In this document: piece by piece, positions 8,532-16,402 of the stretch
Position numbering within the stretch: the first letter of the stretch is position 1
Layout of the letters: every line of letters begins with the position of its first letter
NCBI GenBank assembly: GCA_020060215.1
Contig: JAGVAP010000147.1
Location: 1-31,463 of the forward strand
Origin: Deltaproteobacteria bacterium
GTDB lineage: Bacteria > Desulfobacterota > DSM-4660 > Desulfatiglandales > HGW-15
DNA: 31,463 nt
Direction of reading: 5' to 3'
Translations under genes and position numbers: made by a program
Notes under the pieces: model-generated
The model's input: the letters and a program-made list of their open reading frames with translations, nothing else
Told to the model about the DNA's origin: nothing
Database searches by the model: none

Positions 8532-10370
8532 ATGGAGAAAAAGAGCTTCCAGGTCACATTCATGCCTTCCGGCAGGGAATTCAGAGTACCGGAGGGGTCT
8601 CTCTTGTCGGTGGCGGCCCATGACGCGGGCATCGGTGTCGATTCCTCCTGCGGGGGGAGGGGGAGATGCGGAAAGTGCCGCGCCATCCTGAAGAAAGGGC
8701 GGCTGTCCGAACCCACCGCAGCGGAAAAGAACCATATCCCACAAGGAGACCTCGCACGGGGTCACATCCTGCTCTGCCAGAGGACGGCCCTGAGCGACTG
8801 CGTCATAGAATGCCCGGAGGCCGCGGACGGATCGTTCTGCCTCCAGAAAGGGATCCTGATGGATCTCCCCCCCCAAATCGATTCACCGGTCACCAAGATA
8901 TTCCTGGAGTTAGATCCCCCCGCGCTGGAGGATGCCGGTGCGGATCTCGAACGGATCTTCCGCGGGCTCCGGAAAAGGGTGAGCGTCGAACCCGACCTCC
9001 TCCGCCGGATCCCATCCGCCCTGAGACGGTCCCGGTTTCGGCCGACCCTGGTCCTCACGGACGGAGAAATGATCAACGTGGAGGCAGGGGATACCTCCCA
9101 GGAGGCCTACGGGATCGCCTTTGACATCGGCACCACGACCGTCGCGGGATACCTGGTCGACCTGGTCAGGGGAGACATCCTGGCGACGGCATCGGGCCCA
9201 AACAGGCAGGAGAGGCATGGGGCCGATGTCATCTCCAGGATCACTTACGCAAACCAGGCGCCCGGCGGCCTCCGGGAGATGCAATCCTTGGCCGCGGAGA
9301 CCGTTCACACCATTGTCCGCGAACTCCTGATGCGGTCTGAGGCCCCTTCGGAGCGCATCTACCTCCTCGTCTTTACCGGCAACACGGTCATGATGCATTT
9401 TCTTGTGGGCGCCACACCCGAGAACATCGCCCTGGCGCCCTTTGTGCCCGCGTTCACAAGCCCCATCCGCGGGAAGGCGGCCGATCTCGGGCTGGGGGAT
9501 CTGCCGCCGCACGCCCGGTTCATGACCCTCCCGAACGTGGCCGGATATGTCGGCGCCGACACCGTCTCCGTCATGGTGGCCACCCGGATCCATGAACGAC
9601 CCGGCCACTGGCTGGCCATCGACATCGGAACCAACGGGGAAGTGGTCCTTTCCTCCCAGGGGAGGCTCCTGACCTGCTCAACCGCCGCGGGGCCCGCCTT
9701 CGAGGGAGGCTGCATCAGTCAAGGCATGAGGGCGGTTGCCGGCGCCGTGCACAAGGTGGACTTCGGACAGGATCCCATCTGCTCCGTGATCGGGCACGCA
9801 AAGCCGCGGGGACTCTGCGGATCAGGGCTTCTGGATGCGGTCTCCGAGATGATCAGGGCCGGCATCCTCCACCGGACCGGCCGGATCCTGCAGCCCGAGG
9901 AGTGTCCGTCCCATCTGCCCCGGTCACTCAGGGACAGGATCGAGCGGACCGATTCCGGCGCGCGATTCGTCCTGGAACAGGGCGAGACACCGGTAGCCGT
10001 CACCCAGAAGGACATCCGGGAGGTCCAGCTTGCAAAAGGGGCGATCCGCGCCGGGATCGAGGTCCTGATGAAGGAAGCGGGCATCAGCGGTTCCGACCTG
10101 AATGGGGTCTTGCTTGCAGGCGCCTTCGGGAGCAATCTCCGTCCGGAGAGCATCGAGGGGATCGGCATGCTCCCCGACGTCCCGATCGAGATCATCACGC
10201 CTGTGGGAAATGCGGCGGGAACGGGTGCGGTCATCGCCCTCCTCTCACGGGAGAGTATCGACCTCGCATCCATGCTGGCCTCCAGGACCGAGCACATCGA
10301 GCTCTCCGTCCGAAAAGAGTTCCAGCGGATCTTCCTCACCGCCATGGAGTTCGAACGGGGGGGATCCTGA
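8532..10370 (+). CDS. Ferredoxin-ASKHA protein: reductive activator of corrinoid proteins (RACE/RamA-like, DUF4445)
   Basis: The start is placed at the ATG at 8532 (MEKKSFQVTFMPSG), which begins directly with the ferredoxin domain; the open frame further upstream has no family resemblance. The 612-residue product has an N-terminal 2Fe-2S domain with Cys40, Cys46, Cys49 and Cys82, a linker, and a large ASKHA ATPase-like domain (AFDIGTTTVAGYLVDL, LAIDIGTNGEVVLSS, GLCGSGLLDAV, LLAGAFGSNL). Such proteins use ATP to drive electron transfer from the Fe-S cluster to the Co(II) centre of methyltransferase corrinoid proteins, returning them to active Co(I). The downstream UroD-type methyltransferase, 36 bp away, fits this role. 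No corrinoid (B12-binding) protein gene is in the window, so the partner must be encoded elsewhere. Confidence 0.92.
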   Translation: MEKKSFQVTFMPSGREFRVPEGSLLSVAAHDAGIGVDSSCGGRGRCGKCRAILKKGRLSEPTAAEKNHIPQGDLARGHILLCQRTALSDCVIECPEAADGSFCLQKGILMDLPPQIDSPVTKIFLELDPPALEDAGADLERIFRGLRKRVSVEPDLLRRIPSALRRSRFRPTLVLTDGEMINVEAGDTSQEAYGIAFDIGTTTVAGYLVDLVRGDILATASGPNRQERHGADVISRITYANQAPGGLREMQSLAAETVHTIVRELLMRSEAPSERIYLLVFTGNTVMMHFLVGATPENIALAPFVPAFTSPIRGKAADLGLGDLPPHARFMTLPNVAGYVGADTVSVMVATRIHERPGHWLAIDIGTNGEVVLSSQGRLLTCSTAAGPAFEGGCISQGMRAVAGAVHKVDFGQDPICSVIGHAKPRGLCGSGLLDAVSEMIRAGILHRTGRILQPEECPSHLPRSLRDRIERTDSGARFVLEQGETPVAVTQKDIREVQLAKGAIRAGIEVLMKEAGISGSDLNGVLLAGAFGSNLRPESIEGIGMLPDVPIEIITPVGNAAGTGAVIALLSRESIDLASMLASRTEHIELSVRKEFQRIFLTAMEFERGGS

Positions 10371-10406
10371 TTTCAATTTCAGATTTGCGACTTGAAATTC
10401 CGGGGG

Positions 10407-11300
10407 ATGTCGATGCAAGGTTCCATCCAGAAAGTACTCGGCATGATCCGGGGAACCTGTGATGCGGTCCCCCGGGGAGAGATCACCATCGACGATTCCG
10501 TGGTGTTGGATACCCTTGAATGCCGGCGCGTGGGATACGAGGAGAGGCTGAGGTTTTGTTCTCTGCTGGGGATGGAGATCTTCTGCCTTGCGCCGCTCCC
10601 TGCACTCCCTTCAGACCGCCTGCCGCCGGCCGGGGAACTGATCTGGCCCGACCTGGGGAGATGGGTCGAGGAATCCGGGCTCTTCACCTTTGCCGTTCTG
10701 GACGGTTCTTTCGGGTGGGGTCTGAGGATCTTCGGGTTCGAGAAGTTCTTTGCCCTTACCGCAAGAGGAGATCAAAGCCTGCGGGAATTCAATGAGCAGG
10801 TGGGAAAGCTCAACCGAGACCTGTCGGCCCGCCTCGCGGATGCGGGTATCCACGGGCTGATCCTCGCCGACGACGTCGCCCACTCGAACGGGCTGTTCGT
10901 CGGCCCCCGGGGGATGGAGACCCATTTCCTCCCCTGGCTGTCCTGGCAGGCCGAGCGGATCCTTTCCCTCGGGGTTCCCCTGTTCTTTCACTCCGACGGG
11001 GATTACCGGGAAATCCTCACCCGGATCTCATCGATCGGATTCCACGGGCTCCATTGTATCGACCCGGACAGCAATATGGACTTGAATGAAGTGAGATCCC
11101 GGGTGGGCAAAGAGATCTGTCTCTGGGGGACATTGTCGGCCCGCCGACTGGAGCGATGCGCCGGCGCCGGCGGGTGCAAGGGTCTGATCCGGGAAGTCAA
11201 GGAAGCAGCCTCTGCAGGAAGGTTCATCCTGGGGACGACCAGCGGCCTGTTCAAGGGGCTGCGGACCGATGTGCTCCAGGCGATCTACCGTCACATCTGA
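10407..11300 (+). CDS. Uroporphyrinogen decarboxylase-fold methyltransferase (MtaA/CmuA-like)
   Basis: A protein of about 297 residues with the UroD TIM-barrel signature in its C-terminal half: GLILADDVAHSNGLFVGP, then FFHSDGDYREILTRIS, GLHCIDPDSNMDLNEV and ICLWGTL. These blocks match the UroD-related cobamide-dependent methyltransferases and methylamine/methanol-type methyltransferase families rather than HemE. A TTG at 10392 and ATGs at 10407 and 10413 are possible starts. The G-rich stretch 10401-10406 would serve the ATG at 10413 best, so the N-terminus is uncertain by a few codons. It probably transfers a methyl group between a corrinoid protein and a substrate or cofactor, in partnership with the adjacent reductive activator. 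Substrate unknown. It converges with the radical SAM gene, leaving 66 bp. Confidence 0.85.
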   Translation: MSMQGSIQKVLGMIRGTCDAVPRGEITIDDSVVLDTLECRRVGYEERLRFCSLLGMEIFCLAPLPALPSDRLPPAGELIWPDLGRWVEESGLFTFAVLDGSFGWGLRIFGFEKFFALTARGDQSLREFNEQVGKLNRDLSARLADAGIHGLILADDVAHSNGLFVGPRGMETHFLPWLSWQAERILSLGVPLFFHSDGDYREILTRISSIGFHGLHCIDPDSNMDLNEVRSRVGKEICLWGTLSARRLERCAGAGGCKGLIREVKEAASAGRFILGTTSGLFKGLRTDVLQAIYRHI

Positions 11301-11366
11301 ACGCGGCGACCCCCCCCCTCTACTCTCCCTTTTCCACCACGAAGCACACGAAGAGCACGGAAGGCT

Positions 11367-12386
11367 TTAGCACAGCTTCAGACAACCCCGGCATGGGACA
11401 GCCGGAGACCCCTTGCGCAAGGAGTTCCGAAAAGCCTTGTAGTCCGCCTTGCGCCAGATGGCCCCCAGGGGCTGTTCGTTCACGTTCCCGAAGGTCATCC
11501 TGCGATAGGGTCTTCTCTCCCCTTGTGAGAAGTAGGAGACCCCGGCCAGATCGAGATGGGTATAGACGCAAGGGGCCACGGCGCCGTCGGCGGACACACA
11601 CAAGGCCCGTCCGACATTTTCCGTACAGACGACCCTCGTCCGTTCAGGTCCGGGCAGGTGATCATGGATCCCGATCCCCTGCTCTTCGCCCTCGGCCGCA
11701 AGGGAACGAAGAAGAGACGCCACCTTTTCGTACGCACCGGCCGTTTCGGGGTGGAGCACTTCGGGCAGGAGCTCTTCAGCGGCGACAAAGTCCAGCGTAG
11801 AGATCACGATGGCGCTCACACCCAGCCCCTTGACAAGCGGCAGCAGCCCTCCCAGATCGTTCAACCCCGACCGGAACAGCATGTAGGCAATGTGAATCAC
11901 GGGTGTCTGCGAGCGCCGTATCTGCTTCTCTTCGGAGAGCATGCGGATCGCATCGAGCACCCGGTTCAGGCTGGTGCCCTTTCGGATCCTGTCGTTCTCC
12001 TCCCCTGTTCCGGCGAGAGAGAAGGCCACCAGGTCGATTCCGCTCTCGACCACCTTCGAGGCGATCTCCCGATTGAACATGACCGCGTTGGTGGTTGTTC
12101 CCACAAGGCACCCTGCGGCTTTGGCCGCGTCGGCCATCTCGAAGAACCCGGGGTGCATGAGCGGTTCACCCCATCCCTGCAGGTGGACACGGGCGGCCCG
12201 TCTGAACGCGGGCGCCAGTTTCATGAAGGTACGCATCGGAAGATGACGGTTCCGCCAGGCCTCGCCGTAGGCCGTGCGCGGGCAGTAAATGCATGAAGCG
12301 TTGCAGTACGTGGTGATCTCGACCTGGATCCAGTCAAGAGAGGGGTCGAACATCCTCAGGAAGCGCTCTGGTATGCTGAAGGGCAT
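11367..12386 (-). CDS. Radical SAM/SPASM-like protein
   Basis: A 339-residue radical SAM enzyme with the 4Fe-4S motif C28-x3-C32-x2-C35 (YCNASCIYC). Downstream are the barrel motif HLQGWGEPLMHPGFFEM and a C-terminal group of cysteines (VVCTENVG, LCVSADG, PCVYTH, CRGCLKLC) typical of SPASM/twitch domains binding an auxiliary cluster. Overall it resembles the MoaA/PqqE/anSME-like branch. It is the last gene of a tight minus-strand run after PurE and the YrdC protein (39 bp downstream of yrdC). No precursor peptide ORF is evident beside it, so a RiPP-maturation role has no direct support. The substrate is unknown. Confidence 0.88.
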   Translation of the reverse strand: MPFSIPERFLRMFDPSLDWIQVEITTYCNASCIYCPRTAYGEAWRNRHLPMRTFMKLAPAFRRAARVHLQGWGEPLMHPGFFEMADAAKAAGCLVGTTTNAVMFNREIASKVVESGIDLVAFSLAGTGEENDRIRKGTSLNRVLDAIRMLSEEKQIRRSQTPVIHIAYMLFRSGLNDLGGLLPLVKGLGVSAIVISTLDFVAAEELLPEVLHPETAGAYEKVASLLRSLAAEGEEQGIGIHDHLPGPERTRVVCTENVGRALCVSADGAVAPCVYTHLDLAGVSYFSQGERRPYRRMTFGNVNEQPLGAIWRKADYKAFRNSLRKGSPAVPCRGCLKLC

Positions 12387-12425
12387 GAATCATCTTTCTC
12401 TTGGTGGGTAGAAACGGGATGCCGC

Positions 12426-13070
12426 TCATCCGGTTTCGCATCCCATTTCTCTCAACCGGTCTCCAGGAACCAATCCCTCGCGCAGGATGATCGGAGGCTC
12501 GGTCGTCACATCCAGGACCGTCGACCCCTTCTCCCCCTCGGTGATCCCCCCGTCCAGGACGAGATCGATCTCCTGGCCGAGTGTCTCCTGAACCTCTTCC
12601 GCACTGACGCACGGCCTGCTTCCGGTGATGTTTGCGCTGGTCCCCGTGATGGGGGCGCCTGCGGCGCCGGCAAGCCCCGTGGCCACAGGATGGCTGGAGA
12701 GCCGGAGCCCGATCTTTCCCGTGGACGCGGTCAGCAGGGGGGAGATGGCCGCTCCCGCCTCCATCACGAGGGTAAGCCCCCCCGGCCAGAAGCTCTTCAT
12801 GAGCTTCTCTGCCACCGGAGGGAAGCGCCTGACGTATTCCCGCGCGCTCTCCGCCGTCGGGATCAGCAGGAGGATCGGGTGGCCGTCGCCCATCTTCTTG
12901 ACCCTCAGGAGGCGACGGATGGCCGCTTCGTCGAGACCGCTTACCGCCAGTCCATAGAACGACTCCGTCGGTACGGCCACGATCCCCCCGGAGAGGATCA
13001 CCGAGGCCGCCTCGGCCAGACCCTCCTTGCGGAGTTCGGGATCTCTGACATCGATCATTCTGCAAGGCAT
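12426..13070 (-). CDS. L-threonylcarbamoyladenylate synthase (Sua5/YciO/YrdC family)
   Basis: A 214-residue single YrdC domain. Family blocks are GGIVAVPTESFYGLAVSG, RVKKMGDGHPILLLI, FWPGGLTLVMEA and GAPITGTSANITGSRPC. Members condense threonine, bicarbonate and ATP to threonylcarbamoyl-AMP for the t6A37 modification of ANN-decoding tRNAs in the cytoplasm. The C-terminal segment GGITEGEKGSTVLDVTT matches the family end; the Sua5 extra domain is absent, as in TsaC and YrdC. YciO-type paralogues cannot be excluded. The gene lies 40 bp after purE and 39 bp before the radical SAM gene and is probably co-transcribed with them. Confidence 0.93.
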   Translation of the reverse strand: MPCRMIDVRDPELRKEGLAEAASVILSGGIVAVPTESFYGLAVSGLDEAAIRRLLRVKKMGDGHPILLLIPTAESAREYVRRFPPVAEKLMKSFWPGGLTLVMEAGAAISPLLTASTGKIGLRLSSHPVATGLAGAAGAPITGTSANITGSRPCVSAEEVQETLGQEIDLVLDGGITEGEKGSTVLDVTTEPPIILREGLVPGDRLREMGCETG

Positions 13071-13110
13071 GGGAGTGCGCAGGTTCCTTTGTCGGGGGCC
13101 GGAAAGTCCA

Positions 13111-13611
13111 TCAGATGCTGAACGCTCTGGACTGCTCCATGGCCTTTCGGGTGAGGGCTTCGCGGTAGCGCCTCAGGGATTCGGAGATCTCGGGATATTT
13201 CAAAGCCAGGATCTGTGCGGCCAGCACCCCGGCGTTTCTCGCCCCACCCTTTCCCAGCGCAACCGTGGCCACGGGGATGCCGGGAGGCATCTGCACCGTG
13301 GAAAGGAGCGAATCCATGCCCTGCAGGGGGGAAGAATCGATGGGCACACCGATCACCGGGAGCAAGGTATGAGCGGCGACCACGCCGGCCAGATGGGCGG
13401 CCCAGCCCGCCCCGGCAACGATCACCTCTATTCCCCTCTCGGGAGCGGTCTCGGCATAGGTCCTGGTCTCCTCGGGCATTCGATGGGCCGAGGTCACCTT
13501 CACCTCATGCGGGATGCCGAGTTCCCTCAGCGCCGAAACGGTTTCCTTCATCACCTCCTTGTCGGAAGTGCTTCCCATGAGTACACCAACCAGCGGCTTC
13601 TGATCAGTCAT
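13111..13611 (-). CDS. purE: 5-(carboxyamino)imidazole ribonucleotide mutase
   Basis: A 166-residue protein with all class I PurE blocks: GVLMGSTSDKEVM at the N-terminus, VTSAHRMPEET, VIVAGAGWAAHLAGVVAAHT, PVIGVPIDSSPLQGMDSLL, TVQMPPGIPVATVALGKGG and ARNAGVLAAQIL. It moves the carboxylate of N5-CAIR to C4 of the imidazole in purine synthesis, in the cytoplasm as an octamer. PurK is not adjacent. The start is the only sensible one, beginning MTDQKPLVGVLMGS. It sits in a minus-strand run between the DUF3786 gene (37 bp upstream) and the YrdC gene. Confidence 0.96.
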   Translation of the reverse strand: MTDQKPLVGVLMGSTSDKEVMKETVSALRELGIPHEVKVTSAHRMPEETRTYAETAPERGIEVIVAGAGWAAHLAGVVAAHTLLPVIGVPIDSSPLQGMDSLLSTVQMPPGIPVATVALGKGGARNAGVLAAQILALKYPEISESLRRYREALTRKAMEQSRAFSI

Positions 13612-13648
13612 GCTCCAACCTCATTGAATGATGAATCAAAATGTTAGA

Positions 13649-14287
13649 TTACCTCCTGGCCATCCCCGCCAACGGGTAGACGACCATCCCCGAAAGCCAG
13701 GCCACATCCTCGGCCGAAAAGATCCGGCTGATGCTTCGGTCGAAGAGGATGTTTCCCTCGGGCGGGAACTCCTCATCGCCCCTCCAGAGGACGAGCGCCA
13801 GAGGGACCAGGGGGAGGGGTGTGACAATGACCGAGTAATCGCCCTGGTCGGCCGGCTTTGCCTCGTAGGCCGCGGCCGCGATCTCGACCAGCCTCTCCGG
13901 CTTTGCGCCGAAGACCTGAACCAGGGGGATCTTGGCCCTTCTCTGAAAGGCGTCGAGGTAGAACCGCCCGTCCGGGAGGTCCTGGAAGGCAATCCATTCT
14001 CCGCTGATCCGACCGCCCTTCGAACCCCATGCCCCCTGCAGGTAGTGGATCAGCAGGACCTGCTGCTGCACGGGCAATTCCCCGGCCGTCTTGGAGGAGC
14101 GGAACTTGAACTCCGGCCACTCGACGGAAACGCGGTCGCTCAAGAAAGGGATGAGGAGGCAGGGCTTCCCGTCCTTTTCCCTTTCGACCCGCACATCGGC
14201 ATACCCCGCCAGCAGATCGGGGTCGCTCCCCTTCAATGCCTCTCTTCCGATCTCCAGGGCCTGCATATAGTCATCGACTCTGGGCAT
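13649..14287 (-). CDS. DUF3786 domain-containing protein
   Basis: The ATG at 14287 (MPRVDDYMQALEIGREAL, preceded by GGAGAG) is chosen over the ATG at 14383, whose extra 32 residues look non-coding. The 212-residue product has the DUF3786 pattern as remembered: YADVRVEREKDGKPCLLIPFLSD, LIHYLQGAWGSKGG, GEWIAFQDLPDGRFYLDAF and a C-terminal LVLWRGDEEFPPEGNILFD. Function is not established. The family occurs in anaerobes and is often seen near corrinoid or one-carbon genes, which agrees with the corrinoid-activation pair about 3 kb away. It heads the minus-strand run DUF3786-purE-yrdC-radical SAM and is divergent to the Smr gene. Confidence 0.8.
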   Translation of the reverse strand: MPRVDDYMQALEIGREALKGSDPDLLAGYADVRVEREKDGKPCLLIPFLSDRVSVEWPEFKFRSSKTAGELPVQQQVLLIHYLQGAWGSKGGRISGEWIAFQDLPDGRFYLDAFQRRAKIPLVQVFGAKPERLVEIAAAAYEAKPADQGDYSVIVTPLPLVPLALVLWRGDEEFPPEGNILFDRSISRIFSAEDVAWLSGMVVYPLAGMARR

Positions 14288-14299
14288 ACGCTCTCCGCA

Positions 14300-14328
14300 T
14301 TCAATTTGGTGCTTCCGAGTGTTATAAT
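14300..14328 (+). promoter_or_regulatory. Possible sigma70-type promoter for the Smr gene
   Basis: A perfect TATAAT at 14323-14328 lies 17 bp after a weak -35 (TTCAAT, 14300-14305), about 120 bp upstream of the Smr-domain ORF in the 162-bp divergent intergenic region. The strong -10 stands out in this GC-rich DNA. The direction is supported only by the downstream gene. Confidence 0.4.
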
Positions 14329-14449
14329 CAATGTGGAATCCCGAATTCAAACAAAAAACCAAGATCCGCCACGAAGGCACCAAGTCACAAAGAAGTCATC
14401 TCTTCTTGCCCTTGCGGCGGCTACGGTTCATTGGGGATAAGTTCTTACT

Positions 14450-15118
14450 ATGGCCAAGCGGAACGATCATTTCAATCCCCTCTTCAAGGGCCGTCCAGTC
14501 AGGGTCAAGCCCCGGGACCCCAAGCCCGGCCGGCCCGAAGAGCCGAAGGCTGGGCGCCATCCCTCGCCCCCACCGCAGGAGCCCGACCGGGATGAATTCA
14601 ACCACGCCATGTCCGGTGTAAAGCCCCTCCCCGACGACTCGCCCAAGAGGGTCCGTAGGGGAGCCCGGCTCCGACCCGCAGGCCCGGTGCCGGACGAACG
14701 CCGAGAGGTGATGGACCACCTCCAAGGGCTGGTCCGGGGGGCCATTGAGATGGACATCACCTTCAGTGATGAATACATCCAGGGCTCGGTAAGGGGCTTC
14801 AACCGTGAGATCATGAGGAGGCTGAAGAGGGGGGAGTTTCCCGTCCAGGACCACATCGATCTGCACGGCCTCACCAGGGAAGAGGCCGAAGCCGCCGTCC
14901 GGGAGTTCATCCTGACGAGCTTCAGGCTCGGACTGCGCTGCGTCCTGATCATCCACGGCCGCGGCCTCAATTCACCGGAAAGCTTTCCTGTTCTGAAGGA
15001 GGGGCTGCCGATCTGGCTCGGACGTGGTCCGGTCAAGAGGATCGTCCTGGCTTTCGCCACGGCCCGCCCCTACGACGGAGGAACCGGGGCGGTCTATGTC
15101 CTCCTCCGGAAAAGGTAG
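14450..15118 (+). CDS. Smr domain-containing protein (MutS2 C-terminal-like)
   Basis: A 222-residue protein. The first 70 or so residues are proline- and charge-rich and probably disordered. The second half is an Smr domain with the hallmark DLHG at 137-140 (HIDLHGLTREEAEAAV) and HGRG at 169-172 (IIHGRGLNSP), ending ARPYDGGTGAVYVLLRKR. Smr domains are nicking or RNA-cleaving nucleases, found fused to MutS2 or free-standing as here. It probably acts on branched DNA or RNA; the exact role of stand-alone Smr proteins is unsettled. The ATG at 14450 follows a GGGGATAAG stretch. It is the last host gene before the mobile element. Confidence 0.9.
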   Translation: MAKRNDHFNPLFKGRPVRVKPRDPKPGRPEEPKAGRHPSPPPQEPDRDEFNHAMSGVKPLPDDSPKRVRRGARLRPAGPVPDERREVMDHLQGLVRGAIEMDITFSDEYIQGSVRGFNREIMRRLKRGEFPVQDHIDLHGLTREEAEAAVREFILTSFRLGLRCVLIIHGRGLNSPESFPVLKEGLPIWLGRGPVKRIVLAFATARPYDGGTGAVYVLLRKR

Positions 15119-15205
15119 AGGCGGGCATCGGCTGAACTCCGGCTGTCGAAATCCGAAATCCGAGATATCATTGTTCCCGCAAAACGTCGGAAATCTCACT
15201 CTTCC

Positions 15206-15284
15206 GTCATCCCGGTGAAAACCGGGATCCAGGACTTCCAGGCGTCTGCACAGCACCGGGGTCCCGGTTTTCCACCGGGACGAC
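15206..15284. repeat. MITE-like palindromic repeat (inverted arms of about 25 bp)
   Basis: The left arm 15206-15230 (GTCATCCCGGTGAAAACC then GGGATCC) and the right arm 15259-15284 are near-perfect inverted copies, differing at three positions including one indel. A 28-bp loop separates them, and TTTTTGCGAGTTC follows. Elements of this type (CCGGTGAAAACCGGGATCCAGG) are scattered between genes in many deltaproteobacteria, by recollection. It could also terminate transcription after the Smr gene. Confidence 0.65.
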
Positions 15285-15404
15285 TGCTTTTTGCGAGTTC
15301 GCCAGCGCTCAAGATTCAAAACCAATGCCCGCCGACCGGACCTCCGGGCCTTGGACCTCCAGATGTAAGTAAGCAATGGGTTCTGGATGGGGGGGAGGTA
15401 AAAG

Positions 15405-15444
15405 TGTGGGATGGAGTGGGACTAAGTGATTCTATGTGGGATGG
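15405..15444 (+). repeat. Two direct copies of TGTGGGATGG, 30 bp apart
   Basis: Exact 10-bp copies start at 15405 and 15435 in the AT-richening zone left of the repressor. Each begins with TGTG, as many Mu/Tn7-type transposon ends do, but no inverted partner was found on the right side. They could be end-proximal transposase sites or chance. Confidence 0.35.
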
Positions 15445-15600
15445 TAAGAACTTAGATGTATTTTGCCGCTCACGCCGCTCGCTCCTTGATGACACCTATT
15501 TAAGTCCCAATTAGGGGCTTTATATGCCATTTTGGGGGCTTTTTACGGGTATTTAAGAGCGGAACATAGAAAGTTAACGGCCCATATTCTCCGCCCTGGT

Positions 15601-15621
15601 AATCCAGAACTGATTGAAAAT
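15601..15621 (+). repeat. Left copy of a 21-bp repeat shared with the right end of the element
   Basis: This 21-mer (core CCAGAACTGATTGAAAAT) recurs at 24762-24782 with one mismatch and in the same orientation. It lies 97 bp beyond the repressor stop, where Mu has its left-end transposase sites. It is probably a transposase-binding repeat or a trace of the insertion. Confidence 0.55.
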
Positions 15622-15717
15622 CGAAGTTGGTTTGCTTAATTGACTAAATGTAAGAAAGAATTAGTTGGGTAGAATAGGGAAAAAAATAAATAAAGGAAAA
15701 AAAAAGATAAATAAAGT

Positions 15718-16257
15718 TTACTTGTTAGCCTCTTCCTTTTTCTCCTTCTCTGTGGCGATCTCTTGTTTTCTTTGTTTTTCTTTGACAGCCTTCTTCAAGA
15801 CTCTGTGGGTCAAAGAGAAGATATCGGAGAGGTGAACAAAAAAACTTTGGTTACTTTCAAAAATCCGAAGTGCATATTCGGGGTTCTTTGATTTTTCAAA
15901 ATTTTTCAGGTTTCCTTCCAGTGCAACACCTGCGGACTGTATGTTGAAAAGTGCATCACTTAAGCCCTTTAGCATGTCCAACTCACCAGATCCGTTGGTA
16001 CCAAGGCTGAATTGTTCCAAATCTTCTTTCGTGTAGCCGCTGCTTTCCTTTAGTAATGGTTTACCCATCAAGAGCCAGGTCTCCGATACGCGAAATTTTC
16101 GACAGATATCTTGTAGTAGCCCCCTGGATGGATTGGTTCCTGTCTCTATTCTAGATATATGCCCCTTGTGGACCCCCAGTCTCTCGGCAAACTGCCTCTG
16201 TGTAAGTTTCCGAGAAAGCCTAACTTTTCTGATTCTTTCACCTAATTGATTGTCCAC
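15718..16257 (-). CDS. XRE-family phage repressor-like regulator
   Basis: The likely start is the GTG at 16257 (VDNQLGERIRKVRLSRK), with AGGTAGGTG upstream; an ATG-like start at 16365 would read through both operators. The 179-residue product has an N-terminal XRE helix-turn-helix at about 5-60 (LGERIRKVR, LTQRQFAERLGVHKGHISRIE), a FRVSETWLLMGKPLL segment common in phage repressors, a helical C-terminal part and a very charged tail (KEKQRKQEIATEKEKKEE). No LexA/S24 autoprotease domain is present, so SOS-driven self-cleavage is unlikely. It is transcribed leftward, as Mu c is, and probably keeps the transposition genes silent by binding the two palindromes at 16278 and 16318. Confidence 0.82.
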   Translation of the reverse strand: MDNQLGERIRKVRLSRKLTQRQFAERLGVHKGHISRIETGTNPSRGLLQDICRKFRVSETWLLMGKPLLKESSGYTKEDLEQFSLGTNGSGELDMLKGLSDALFNIQSAGVALEGNLKNFEKSKNPEYALRIFESNQSFFVHLSDIFSLTHRVLKKAVKEKQRKQEIATEKEKKEEANK

Positions 16258-16277
16258 GATAGCACCTACCTTTGGAT

Positions 16278-16295
16278 GGTCGTATAAATACGATT
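16278..16295. promoter_or_regulatory. Operator copy 1 (repressor side)
   Basis: GGTCGTATAAATACGATT: the left arm and centre are identical to copy 2, and the last two bases of the right arm differ. It lies about 20 bp upstream of the repressor GTG, so occupancy could autoregulate the repressor. Confidence 0.65.
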
Positions 16296-16299
16296 TTTG

Positions 16300-16328
16300 T
16301 TGACATAGGACATGATGGGTCGTATAAA
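16300..16328 (+). promoter_or_regulatory. Early rightward promoter of the transposition operon
   Basis: TTGACA (16300-16305), a 17-bp spacer, then TATAAA (16323-16328): a near-consensus sigma70 promoter pointing to the HTH-muA-muB operon. Its -10 lies inside operator copy 2, so repressor bound there would block RNA polymerase. Confidence 0.75.
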
Positions 16329-16335
16329 TACGACC
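16318..16335. promoter_or_regulatory. Operator copy 2 (perfect palindrome over the early -10)
   Basis: GGTCGTATAAATACGACC, 8-bp perfect inverted arms around an AA centre. It is centred 40 bp from copy 1, close to four helical turns, which would allow cooperative binding of two repressor dimers on one face of the DNA. Confidence 0.75.
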
Positions 16336-16402
16336 AAAGTTTACAGCTTTCAGGGTGAAAGTCAACAGGAATTGGAGCCGTTTCGAAAGTGAGGCAGAAG
16401 TT

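Larger units (their letters stand above)
15119..15717. other. 599-bp non-coding stretch covering the left junction of the mobile element
   Basis: No credible gene. From left to right it holds a MITE-like inverted repeat (15206-15284), a drop from GC-rich to AT-rich composition at about 15.3-15.5 kb, a repeated 10-mer (15405 and 15435), one copy of the repeat also found beyond the tape-measure gene (15601-15621), and an A-rich tract with repeated ATAAATAAAG before the repressor stop. The exact left end of the element could not be fixed. Confidence 0.6.

Noticed and set aside
11367..14287. RiPP biosynthesis cluster around the radical SAM/SPASM gene
   Set aside because: No precursor peptide or transporter is adjacent. 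The neighbours are the housekeeping genes purE and yrdC plus a DUF3786 gene.
15206..15444. CRISPR-like repeats left of the mobile element
   Set aside because: There is only one inverted pair and one pair of 10-mers, with no regular repeat-spacer spacing and no cas genes.
15119..15717. A definite left terminus with a 5-bp target duplication
   Set aside because: Candidate TG starts at 15405, 15435 and 15457 were compared with the right end, and no matching 5-bp flank was found, so no exact terminus is claimed.
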